The translations under genes and the position numbers were made by a program. The notes below the pieces were generated by a model. That model was not told the DNA's origin. It made no database searches and was given only the letters and a program-made list of their open reading frames with translations. From Candidatus Woesearchaeota archaeon (GTDB lineage: Archaea > Nanobdellota > Nanobdellia > UBA10117), in contig JAHFKX010000017.1 in the NCBI GenBank assembly GCA_023245115.1, positions 1 through 11,642 on the forward strand: a stretch of DNA of 11,642 bases. The letters are read 5' to 3'. This document shows, in pieces, positions 1 through 5,943 of the stretch; within the stretch, counting starts at the first letter, position 1, and every line of letters starts with the position of its first letter.

Positions 1-417
1 GATACGGCAACTGGCTGCAGCTGGTTTTGGATTAGTACGAGCAGTGACCCAGTAGTCGGCGTGAACATGACTAAAATCGACAAAAGCATGGAAATGGGCG
101 GCGTGATTGCATTTGATTACGATAAAAATACTGGCAATGACTGCTCAAGAAAAATACCTTACAAAGTAACAAAAATAGATTGGATAAAAAACGCAAGTGC
201 CTACCCGCAATATATCGCCAAAAAGAACCGCGATGATGCAATAAGCTCAGAAAAATCAAACAAAATTGGCATAGCATTCGCACTAGCTGGTGCTACTGTT
301 ATCTTTGGCATATTTACTGTCATTGCCTCCATTGACCTCCCAGATTATGTGCGCGAACAGAGAATGCGACGAAGATTACATCCCCCGCCCAGGAAAAATA
401 AAAATGAGGGGCTGTGA
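1..417 (+). CDS. C-terminal part of an unrecognised membrane-anchored surface protein (5' truncated by window start)
   Basis: The reading frame is open from base 1, and the residues before the first GTG (61) and ATG (67) read as ordinary protein (Cys, Trp and Ser rich). I therefore take this as the 3' end of a longer gene rather than a gene starting at 61. The visible 138 residues have a polar N-terminal part with two cysteines, then one hydrophobic segment (AFALAGATVIFGIFTVIASI, around residues 92-111 of the visible part), then a very basic tail containing RMRRRLHPPPRKNK. By the positive-inside rule the large N-terminal part lies outside the cell and the tail inside. I recognise no family. 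The stop codon is followed within 3 bases by the ATG of the next gene, so this is the first visible member of a four-gene operon. The function is unknown. Confidence 0.7.
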   Translation, partial: DTATGCSWFWISTSSDPVVGVNMTKIDKSMEMGGVIAFDYDKNTGNDCSRKIPYKVTKIDWIKNASAYPQYIAKKNRDDAISSEKSNKIGIAFALAGATVIFGIFTVIASIDLPDYVREQRMRRRLHPPPRKNKNEGL

Positions 418-419
418 TA

Positions 420-1325
420 ATGGGAATTGAAAATGCGCTTATGGATGCAGGAAAAACACTTGTTTTTACGCCGCACAACGTATTACGGGATATTATGGGC
501 GCTGCCCCTGCGTTTCACGATTTAGACACCGGAAAAATAATTGAGATAACAGAGCCTGGCGCGCTGATAATGGGCCCGCTGGAAGCGAGAATGGCCATGG
601 ACTACTATCAAGGCTTTCCAATGGGCTTTGCCGGCGATGGAATAAGTAACACAATTCCAATCCCGCTAACCGAGTATGAAACAGTGCCGAGTTTTGGGGA
701 ACGCCACCCAATTTTGCGCAAATTTGTTAAGCCTATTGCGGTTACACTTGCGATTTTGCTAGCCGGAGTTTCGATAGCTGGATGCGTTGACAACGATGGC
801 CGTACCAAAATTATTGAAAAACGGTATGACTTTGGCCGCGACCACGCATTCGGAACTCCCGATGACCATTTGCTTCTGAAAATGGAAGATCCAGATGGCA
901 CAGATAAATATTGGTACAGCATCGGCCGGGAGGGCGGGTATAATGCCAGCCAGATAAACAAACAGCTTGATGTTGGAGATACAATGAAATTCGAAAATTA
1001 CAAAGGAGCTAGCACGGATGGCTCGCTGGGATCGCCTTACCCAATATCAAAAATAATCAACTACAAAGTTCAGGAAAAGCCAAAAACGGAAACGCTAAAA
1101 ACAGAAACGCCGAAAATAGACACAACACAACAAAAACAAAATGCAACTAGTGTGAATAAAACTACGGCAACACAAACGCATGATATTTCGCTCATCGATG
1201 TGGGCATTGTCCTGTTTAGTAGCATTACTATTGGCTGCGGGATTGAGATGGTACGGAGATACTTGAGTAAAGGTAAAGAAAGAAAACAGGCAAGAAGAAA
1301 TAAAAACAAGAGGCTGGTAATATAA
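420..1325 (+). CDS. Unrecognised two-TM membrane protein with lipobox-like first membrane segment
   Basis: This protein has about 301 residues. I prefer ATG 420, which sits 8 bases after GAGGGG (406-411), over GTG 414, which overlaps the upstream stop; GTG would add two residues. The layout is a soluble N-terminal part (1-100), a hydrophobic segment (about 103-121) ending in SIAGC, a polar external part of about 130 residues, a Lys/Thr/Gln-rich linker (219-254, with a short KTET repeat), a second membrane segment (about 256-278) and a basic tail. The first segment with its RKFVK lead and IAGC end looks like a lipoprotein signal placed internally. If both segments span the membrane, both ends are cytoplasmic and the middle domain faces outward. 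I recognise no family. The gene overlaps the next one by one base (TAATG), which suggests translational coupling. Confidence 0.75.
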   Translation: MGIENALMDAGKTLVFTPHNVLRDIMGAAPAFHDLDTGKIIEITEPGALIMGPLEARMAMDYYQGFPMGFAGDGISNTIPIPLTEYETVPSFGERHPILRKFVKPIAVTLAILLAGVSIAGCVDNDGRTKIIEKRYDFGRDHAFGTPDDHLLLKMEDPDGTDKYWYSIGREGGYNASQINKQLDVGDTMKFENYKGASTDGSLGSPYPISKIINYKVQEKPKTETLKTETPKIDTTQQKQNATSVNKTTATQTHDISLIDVGIVLFSSITIGCGIEMVRRYLSKGKERKQARRNKNKRLVI

Positions 1326-1939
1326 TGTTACAGCAAATATTAGCGACAAGGCAGGCAATCAACTACGCGCGCTTTCTGTATGCGAATCGCGGCAGGGTTA
1401 GCACTGCTGAGGTTTTGGGCGGAGCATTTGTAGCTGGCCTGTGGGTTGCTACTGCCTCAATATATGTGTGGACTGCAATGCAAACATGGCATTACTTCAA
1501 CCTTGGGCAGGCTGATAAAGAACTAACAGCAGCAGGCAACAGCGTGGACTTAAATGAATCAAAAACCCACTTGGATAATGCGCAGGCATTAATTGACAAA
1601 TACGATGGCTATCATAAACACACAGACCTTGCGATTGATGCGCTTGAAAGAAAAATTGACGGCTTCATTGCGGGCGGCATTGAGCCCGGAACAGATAAGT
1701 ATAGTGCAGCTTCAACCACCATATCAGAGTCAGTTACCAATAACTTAAAACCGCAGGTTGCTGACGAAATAGACAGCGCGTCAAATATGGTTGGATGGGG
1801 TGCTGTTGGCTCAATAATTTCTACGTTATTTAGTTCTGTAATTTCGTATGCGTATAAACAAAGAGTTAGAGAACTAAGAGAAAATCGCAGAAGAAACCGC
1901 AGAAATTTAAACGCTGAAGCAGCAGGCGGTGGCAATTAA
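1325..1939 (+). CDS. Unrecognised two-TM helical membrane protein, paralogue A
   Basis: This protein has 204 residues and starts at ATG 1325, overlapping the previous stop by one base, with GAGG at 1310-1313 as a possible ribosome site. It has a short N-terminal amphipathic part, a membrane segment at about 31-52, a helical extracytoplasmic loop (about 55-155), a second segment at about 157-176 and a strongly basic tail (RENRRRNRRN). The loop carries the block NSVDLNE...HLDNAQALI..YDGY..H.D..IDA (about 72-106). The next gene has nearly the same block, so the two are tandem duplicates. The topology predicts both ends inside and the loop outside. I recognise no family. Its close packing with its neighbours suggests that the products act together in one membrane assembly, which is inference. 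Confidence 0.8.
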   Translation: MLQQILATRQAINYARFLYANRGRVSTAEVLGGAFVAGLWVATASIYVWTAMQTWHYFNLGQADKELTAAGNSVDLNESKTHLDNAQALIDKYDGYHKHTDLAIDALERKIDGFIAGGIEPGTDKYSAASTTISESVTNNLKPQVADEIDSASNMVGWGAVGSIISTLFSSVISYAYKQRVRELRENRRRNRRNLNAEAAGGGN

Positions 1940-1940
1940 A

Positions 1941-2486
1941 ATGACTTTAATGTTTGGATTACGGGCGGCGCAGATGGCGCGCAATCAAGTGAAATATTTG
2001 CGCCTGCAACGTGCGAATGGCGGCAAGATTTTTTTAACAGATGTTCTTGCGCTGGCCTGCTGGGGCGCAACCGCAGCTCTTGCAATCGGCGCATACATAA
2101 AAGCTGGCCAGTACACACTTTTTGAAAACGCGCACAGGGAAGTACAGGCAGCCCGCAACAGCATGGACATACAGGAAGCACATGCACATCTTAAAAACGC
2201 ACAGGACTTAATACATTCATATGATGGCTACAAAACGCATATCGATACTTCGATAGATGCCAGCCAGAAAAGGCTGGACGGCCTTGAACACATAACAAAT
2301 GAGCAGGATTACAATTCAGGTTTTGGCCACGTCAAAAGCACAATTAAAGATGGCCTCGAAGCCGAAGTTGGGCTTGAGCGCTCAAATCTCGACCAGTCAA
2401 AATGGGGCCTTAGCATAGGCGCAATACTTTCCGGCACCATAGGTTTTTTCTCAACAATTGGTTCTTTGGATAAAAGAGGACGATAA
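1941..2486 (+). CDS. Unrecognised two-TM helical membrane protein, paralogue B
   Basis: This protein has 181 residues from ATG 1941, which lies immediately behind the stop of the upstream gene (1937-1939); a GG-rich stretch (GGTGG, 1928-1932) lies 8 bases upstream. An alternative GTG at 1929 would add four residues. It has a membrane segment at about 33-54, a helical loop and a second membrane segment at about 156-174. The loop shares with the upstream gene the pattern NS(M/V)D(I/L).E...HL.NAQ.LI..YDGY..H.D..IDA....DG (about 73-114), so the pair arose by duplication. The C-terminal tail is much shorter than in paralogue A (SLDKRGR). It is the last gene of the operon and is followed at once by the palindromic block at 2487-2624. 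No family is recognised. Confidence 0.8.
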   Translation: MTLMFGLRAAQMARNQVKYLRLQRANGGKIFLTDVLALACWGATAALAIGAYIKAGQYTLFENAHREVQAARNSMDIQEAHAHLKNAQDLIHSYDGYKTHIDTSIDASQKRLDGLEHITNEQDYNSGFGHVKSTIKDGLEAEVGLERSNLDQSKWGLSIGAILSGTIGFFSTIGSLDKRGR

Positions 2487-2624
2487 CTTGAACTCGCCGC
2501 TCGAGCCCTATCCCCGCGCTTGAGTGCGGGGTTTTGCGGGCTCTCGCCCAGAAGGCGAGTTCAAGGAATGGAAAATGCGCGAAAACCCCGCTCTTCAGAG
2601 CGTGGGATGAAGCGCATTTTTCAT
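2487..2624. mobile_element. Palindromic block resembling IS200/IS605 ends or a solo TnpB guide-RNA region; no transposase gene
   Basis: There are two compound hairpins back to back. The first has an outer stem of 12 perfect pairs (cttgaactcgcc 2487-2498 with 2554-2565). Inside it are a 6-bp stem (2503-2508/2538-2543) and an 8-bp stem with loop ttga (2512-2519/2524-2531, one G-T). The second has an outer stem of 13 pairs (2568-2580/2612-2624, one G-T) enclosing ccccgctc-ttca-gagcg(t)ggg (2586-2606, one bulge). The inner hairpins (CCCCGC..TT.A..GCGGG) and the trailing GGGATGAAG are typical of IS200/IS605 ends, where the right-end hairpin is also the 3' part of the TnpB omega RNA. No tnpA or tnpB is present, so this would be a remnant or a non-autonomous element. 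A plain operon terminator is the main alternative. Confidence 0.4.
2568..2624 (+). terminator. Hairpin that may terminate the four-gene membrane operon
   Basis: A 13-bp stem whose 3' arm contains TTTTT (2617-2621) lies 82 bases past the last stop codon of the operon. The T-run is inside the stem rather than after it, so it is not a textbook terminator. Termination may still happen here or at the T-poor, AT-rich stretch that follows. Confidence 0.35.
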
Positions 2625-2707
2625 AATAAATAATTTAACAAATATTTTGAGTAACCATTAACAACATATATCGTAATACACAACTAATTTCTATGAACTT
2701 AGTAAGC

Positions 2708-2715
2708 TATAAATA
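2708..2715 (+). promoter_or_regulatory. TATA box for the small gene at 2737
   Basis: TATAAATA is centred about 25 bp upstream of ATG 2737, the spacing that gives a leaderless transcript in archaea. It is only about 11 bp from the upstream ATG at 2722, which would therefore lie before the expected transcription start. Confidence 0.55.
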
Positions 2716-2736
2716 CTTACTATGCGCACGCAGATT

Positions 2737-2988
2737 ATGAAAGTGCCACTGGAAAACGTAAAGTGTATGCGGCTTGGTGAAAATTTTTATATTGAAAAAG
2801 TGCGGTTCAAAAACGGCTGTTGGATTGGCAAATCAGAAAACTATGCAAAACAGATTGGGCGTAAGGTGATTACGTGGGCTTTTTTTAACAGTGCAAATAA
2901 ATTGCTTGTGGAAATAGGAAGTAAAGATTTTAACAAAAAATTTAAACAATTTCGAAATAAAAATGGTGAATGGAGCTGGGTAAGATAG
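2737..2988 (+). CDS. Small basic hypothetical protein
   Basis: This protein has 83 residues from ATG 2737. An in-frame ATG at 2722 would make it 88 residues, but the TATA box at 2708-2715 predicts transcription starting at about 2737, so I choose the inner start. The protein is Lys-rich and small, with a likely beta-rich pattern (alternating hydrophobics in FYIEKVRF and KLLVEIG), two cysteines and a WSWVR end. No membrane segment or signal is visible. I do not recognise a family. It stands alone between the palindromic block and the ftsZ promoter region and has its own promoter, so it is a single-gene transcript. Confidence 0.55.
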   Translation: MKVPLENVKCMRLGENFYIEKVRFKNGCWIGKSENYAKQIGRKVITWAFFNSANKLLVEIGSKDFNKKFKQFRNKNGEWSWVR

Positions 2989-3028
2989 TACTTTTCAGTA
3001 TGCTTTCAGTATGCCCTGACGAAAAGTA
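2989..3028 (+). terminator. Hairpin directly after the small gene, carrying a tandem 11-mer
   Basis: The 8-bp perfect stem tacttttc (2989-2996) / gaaaagta (3021-3028) begins right behind the stop codon. Its loop holds a perfect tandem copy of tttcagtatgc (2993-3003 and 3004-3014). No long T-tract follows, so terminator function is only a guess. Confidence 0.35.
2993..3014. repeat. Perfect tandem duplication of an 11-mer
   Basis: tttcagtatgc occurs twice head to tail with no spacer, within the hairpin that follows the small gene. It could be a slippage duplication or a double binding site. Confidence 0.8.
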
Positions 3029-3244
3029 ATTACTATTTAGAATTGGCTGGCACTCGCTTCAAAATCTATAAGTTTCCAAAAGAAATTTTCATTTTCGATG
3101 ATTTTTACTACTATTTTGCAAAACAAAAAACCGAACTGCTGTGACATTTCTTTTGCATTTCAAGTGCACTTCACTTGCACTGTGCCTCGAGTTCACATGA
3201 AAAAACCGCATGACTGCGAATTATATTCTTAAACATACATAAGT

Positions 3245-3254
3245 ATTTATATAT
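3245..3254 (+). promoter_or_regulatory. TATA box of ftsZ
   Basis: ATTTATATAT would place transcription start near 3275 and leave a 5' leader of about 85 bases. This differs from most other genes in the window, which are leaderless. Confidence 0.55.
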
Positions 3255-3349
3255 GGGGTTTCACAAATAGAACAGCGTTCAATGTAAGCTTCGGTCCACT
3301 GTACAAATACTAACGGTCGTGGTGAGAAACTACTTGGATTAAGCAATTT

Positions 3350-3354
3350 GGAGG
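3350..3354 (+). promoter_or_regulatory. Shine-Dalgarno site of ftsZ
   Basis: GGAGG lies 6 bases before TTG 3361 and 12 bases before the in-frame ATG 3367. The spacing favours the TTG as the start codon. Confidence 0.6.
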
Positions 3355-3360
3355 AAAAGA

Positions 3361-4440
3361 TTGGCCATGGAATTTATTGTGGCAGATGCCTTAAAGAGTT
3401 CTGCAAATAAGCAGGAAGAAGAGTTTGTTGTCGGACACGCGAATATAAAAGTTATAGGTGTCGGTGGAGCAGGAATAAATGCAACTGACTGGCTCTACAA
3501 GAAGGGTGTAAAGGGTGCTGAAGTTATTTCACTTAATACTGACAAGCTTCATCTTGACCACCGCGAGGCTGACAAAAAAATATTAATCGGAAAAGATTTA
3601 ACCCGCGGATTAGGGTGCGGCGGTTATCCTGAAAAGGGACACGAAGCTGCAAAAGAAACCATTTCTGAAATCAAGGAAGCACTACGTGGCGCTGATATGG
3701 TTTTCGTAACTGCTGGCATGGGCGGCGGTACCGGAACTGGCGCTGGTCCAGTTGTTGCCCAAGTTGCGAAGGATTCGGGCGCAATTGTAATCGGCGTAGT
3801 AACAATGCCATTCAACATTGAAAAGGCAAGATTGGACAAGGCTGAATTTGGACTGAAACAGTTAAGGCAAACGTCTGATACAGTTATTGTGATAGATAAC
3901 AACCGACTTGCTGACATTGCAGGAAACCTGCCAATTCAACAGGCCTTTGCGGTCGCGAACGAGATTATTGCGACGATGATAAAGGGCATAGTTGAAGTAA
4001 TTGCGGTTCCGTCCTTGATTAACTTGGACTTCGCTGATGTAAAAGCAATAATGAGTGCTGGCGGATTATCAGTTATCGGAATCGGCGAATCTGACACAGA
4101 AAGCCGAGTGCAGGAAGCAGTTAACCGGGCGTTGTCAAATCCACTGCTTGACGTCAAATACGAAGGTGCGACCGGCGCTTTGATACACATTACCGGCGGG
4201 CCAGACATGACACTCGACGAGGCAGAACAGGTTGGCGAGCTGACAACTGCAAGTATGGACGAAACTGCAAATGTCATTTGGGGCGCAAGAATTGACCCTA
4301 AGTTCCAGGGCAAGCTGCGCGTGATGACAATAATTACGGGCGTAAAATCCCCATACGTGCTTGGCAAGCAGGATTATGCAAAGCCGAGCCAGAAAGCAGT
4401 CGCGTTCAACCGCGAACTCGGAATACAGATGCTGCACTAG
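3361..4440 (+). CDS. ftsZ: Cell division GTPase FtsZ, archaeal FtsZ2 type
   Basis: This is a tubulin-family GTPase that polymerises into the ring at the division site. At 359 residues it is a normal length for an archaeal FtsZ. Visible motifs are VIGVGGAGIN (31-40, nucleotide-binding T1), the tubulin signature GGGTGTG (121-127), the nucleotide-contact region around PFNIEKAR (150-157) and the T7 catalytic loop NLDFADVKAIM (221-231), followed by GATGALIHITGGPD. The stretches DNNRLADIAGNLP and VPSLINLD match archaeal FtsZ2 better than FtsZ1 as I remember those sequences. The start is TTG 3361 on GGAGG spacing; ATG 3367 would remove two residues. The C-terminal tail is short. The gene has its own promoter and leader and no co-directional partner, and the structured RNA region follows it directly. 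Confidence 0.96.
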   Translation: MAMEFIVADALKSSANKQEEEFVVGHANIKVIGVGGAGINATDWLYKKGVKGAEVISLNTDKLHLDHREADKKILIGKDLTRGLGCGGYPEKGHEAAKETISEIKEALRGADMVFVTAGMGGGTGTGAGPVVAQVAKDSGAIVIGVVTMPFNIEKARLDKAEFGLKQLRQTSDTVIVIDNNRLADIAGNLPIQQAFAVANEIIATMIKGIVEVIAVPSLINLDFADVKAIMSAGGLSVIGIGESDTESRVQEAVNRALSNPLLDVKYEGATGALIHITGGPDMTLDEAEQVGELTTASMDETANVIWGARIDPKFQGKLRVMTIITGVKSPYVLGKQDYAKPSQKAVAFNRELGIQMLH

Positions 4441-4450
4441 GCTGCAGCTC

Positions 4451-4458
4451 TTTATTTA
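4451..4458 (+). promoter_or_regulatory. Possible TATA box for the structured RNA; also a T-rich ftsZ terminator
   Basis: TTTATTTA would start transcription near 4480, just ahead of the first hairpin. The same stretch (4450-4469) is almost all T and A, 10 bases behind the ftsZ stop, and could serve as its archaeal-type terminator. Confidence 0.35.
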
Positions 4459-4479
4459 TTTTTTATTTTCGTGATCAAC

Positions 4480-4690
4480 AGTCATAGTCGTTGCGACATA
4501 CGGCGTGGGAGAAATCAGTTCGCTGGATTGCGGAGCAATCCGGCATAGGAGGGATCAGGAGTCAGAGAGAACTGAGGGAACCTAGGTTCCTGCGGGTCCT
4601 CCCACAAGCACCTCCAAAGTTGCCTCGTTGGGAGGCCTGGCCACCCAACCCATTAGTTCTTAACCGGAGCTAGTTGGGCTGGCCTTTTAA
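4480..4690 (+). ncRNA. Candidate structured noncoding RNA, family unknown
   Basis: This GC-rich, gene-free island sits between AT-rich flanks. Hand folding gives these helices: gtcg/cgac (4487-4490/4494-4497); gtgggag/ctcccac (4505-4511/4599-4605), closing a domain; inside it tcagttc/gaactga (4515-4521/4569-4575) and a 10-bp hairpin (4522-4531/4535-4544, one G-T, loop gga); the 14-base palindrome ggaacctaggttcc (4577-4590); cctccaa/ttgggagg (4611-4617/4628-4635, one bulge); and a long 3' hairpin (4639-4684) before a T-tract. The purine-rich strand ggagggatcaggag (4548-4561) stays unpaired. I do not see the conserved SRP RNA or RNase P core motifs, and no tRNA fits. It could instead be an extended ftsZ 3' region. 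Confidence 0.6.
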
Positions 4691-4697
4691 TTTTTTT
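4639..4697 (+). terminator. Long hairpin plus T-tract ending the structured RNA
   Basis: The stem has three stacked parts: ggcc (4639-4642/4681-4684), cccaac (4644-4649/4673-4678) and tagttc (4654-4659/4667-4672, one G-T), with loop ttaaccg. TTTTAATTTTTTT (4685-4697) follows at once. Confidence 0.65.
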
Positions 4698-4739
4698 AAA
4701 TAATTTGTAATAGTAGAATTTAAGCATCCGTAGCAAAAC

Positions 4740-4748
4740 TTTATAAAG
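4740..4748 (+). promoter_or_regulatory. TATA box of the CARDB protein gene at 4769
   Basis: TTTATAAAG is centred about 25 bp before ATG 4769, implying a leaderless transcript. Confidence 0.6.
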
Positions 4749-4768
4749 ATGCATCAGCAATTTCTGCC

Positions 4769-5329
4769 ATGGCCACTAAATCGAAATCTTTTGAGTCCGC
4801 GGTAATTCTGACTGCATTGGTTTTTGTTGCTGTCCTGGTGTCTTCTACTTCGCTGCTGACTGGCAGCGTTGTGCTAAATAGAGCATCTGCGTTAAGCCCG
4901 AACCTCATTGTGTCCGACTTAAAAATCTGGCCGGTTGCAAGCTCTAATCCGTTTGTGGTTGAAGTGCCAGCCGGCTCAAATAGCAAAAAACTTAACCCAC
5001 CAACAATCGCATTCACACATTCAGTCAAAAACATTGGCAGGTCCGCGACACGAATAATAACATTAACTAAAATTACTGAAACATTTCCGGATGGCAGCGT
5101 ACAAAGCTACGGAGACTATGGCGCAGACCCACTAGCACCGGGACAAACATCATTATTTTACGACGGCTCGCCAAATGGTTATCAGCCCCTGCAAACCAGA
5201 ATTGCGGTCGGAGCAGATGTGGCTGGATGGCATACACTGATGGCCTGCGCGGACGATGGCAATGCAATCAGAGAAAGCAACGAAAATGATAATTGCAAGG
5301 CAATCACTTTCCTTGTTAAGGTTGTTTAG
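4769..5329 (+). CDS. Secreted or membrane-anchored protein with CARDB-like domain
   Basis: This protein has 186 residues from ATG 4769, which the TATA spacing supports. An N-terminal hydrophobic segment (about 10-31) after a short basic lead acts as signal or anchor and is followed by LLTG. The rest reads as an extracellular beta-sandwich. Residues 167-178 (IRESNENDNCKA) match the end of CARDB domains (the typical I.ESNE.NN pattern), and AFTHSVKNIGRSAT earlier in the chain matches their N-G-A strand. CARDB is an Ig-like fold of prokaryotic surface proteins, probably used for adhesion. Two cysteines (in MACADD and NDNCK) could form a disulfide. The next gene encodes a similar protein with the same first five residues (MATKS). 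Confidence 0.82.
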   Translation: MATKSKSFESAVILTALVFVAVLVSSTSLLTGSVVLNRASALSPNLIVSDLKIWPVASSNPFVVEVPAGSNSKKLNPPTIAFTHSVKNIGRSATRIITLTKITETFPDGSVQSYGDYGADPLAPGQTSLFYDGSPNGYQPLQTRIAVGADVAGWHTLMACADDGNAIRESNENDNCKAITFLVKVV

Positions 5330-5335
5330 AAAGAT

Positions 5336-5343
5336 TTTTATAT
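5336..5343 (+). promoter_or_regulatory. TATA box of the CARDB protein gene at 5365
   Basis: TTTTATAT begins only 6 bases after the upstream stop codon and is centred about 25 bp before ATG 5365. The gene therefore has its own leaderless promoter in spite of the short gap. Confidence 0.6.
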
Positions 5344-5364
5344 GCCAGTTAACTTTAACCACAC

Positions 5365-5847
5365 ATGGCCACTAAATCGCAGCAGAAACAACGCACTTGG
5401 ATTCTTCTCGCGGCCGTGCTGCTGATTAGTTTTCTTGTCGCGCTTTCGCAGCACTACGGCCTGACTGGACGGGCCATTCAGATTGACAAGCCCGACTTAA
5501 GATTCATAAACACACATGACTTTGAAGTTGATATAGACCGCGCGGCCAGAGTATCCGTTCAGATTTACAACGATGGGGCTGGCTTTGATGCGCCGTATAT
5601 TGTTCGCTTTGAAAAGCAGACTGGGCAAAATTTTACATGGTTGTCCGATTACACCGTACTGCCACCGCATGAGCACGGGACTGCGGTAACAGCCAACACA
5701 TTTTTCTGGGGCTCGGAAAATGGCACCGTGTACACGATACGAGCCACAATCGACCCAGATAATAATATAACTGAATCTGATAAAACAAACAACCAAGCAT
5801 TTGTCAAGGTTTACATCCAAAAATTCAGAGGTGGAGCTGGTGGCTAG
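5365..5847 (+). CDS. Secreted or membrane-anchored protein with CARDB-like domain
   Basis: This protein has 160 residues. A basic lead (KSQQKQR) is followed by a hydrophobic signal or anchor (about 12-28) and then LTGRAI, similar to the LLTGSVV of the upstream gene. Residues 42-150 form a predicted beta-sandwich with PDLRFI at the start and ATIDPDNNITESDKTNN (127-143) at the end, the classic CARDB start and finish. It would be exposed outside the membrane with a probable adhesive or structural role. No cysteine is present. The first 15 bases of coding sequence equal those of the upstream gene. The Gly-rich end (RGGAGG) may be a flexible tail. Confidence 0.82.
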   Translation: MATKSQQKQRTWILLAAVLLISFLVALSQHYGLTGRAIQIDKPDLRFINTHDFEVDIDRAARVSVQIYNDGAGFDAPYIVRFEKQTGQNFTWLSDYTVLPPHEHGTAVTANTFFWGSENGTVYTIRATIDPDNNITESDKTNNQAFVKVYIQKFRGGAGG

Positions 5848-5916
5848 TAACCGCGACACCAAAACCTTTAATAATACACGAATAATAAAGAGAATGAGGT
5901 AATAACATACGGCCAG

Positions 5917-5925
5917 ATAATATTT
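5917..5925 (+). promoter_or_regulatory. Possible TATA box for the cysteine-rich protein gene at 5944
   Basis: ATAATATTT is centred about 23-24 bp before ATG 5944, consistent with a leaderless start. A second candidate is TTTAATAATA near 5864, which would instead give a leader carrying GAGGT (5896-5900). Confidence 0.4.
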
Positions 5926-5943
5926 GGCGGTGTGAAAAGTAAA

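Larger units (their letters stand above)
3029..3360. other. Gene-free region holding the ftsZ promoter and leader
   Basis: I find no credible coding frame here. The region is AT-rich. It contains the perfect palindrome ttttgcaaaa (3114-3123), a second ttttgc (3150-3155) and overlapping small inverted repeats built on caagtg/cacttg (3161-3177). Further on come the TATA box (3245-3254) and then a leader of about 85 bases before ftsZ. Nothing else is identified. Confidence 0.6.

Noticed and set aside
3624..4437. Minus-strand frames opposite ftsZ
   Set aside because: ftsZ is unambiguous on the plus strand; these are composition shadows.
4491..4673. 60-residue open frame on the plus strand
   Set aside because: It lies inside the structured RNA region, has a Pro/Arg/Trp-rich composition unlike the neighbouring proteins, and has no promoter or ribosome site fitting its start.
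4480..4690. SRP RNA, RNase P RNA or tRNA
   Set aside because: I looked for the SRP helix 8 asymmetric loop (GGAA...AGCAGC type), the RNase P GGAAAGUCC-type core and a tRNA T-arm, and found none. I keep it as unassigned structured RNA.
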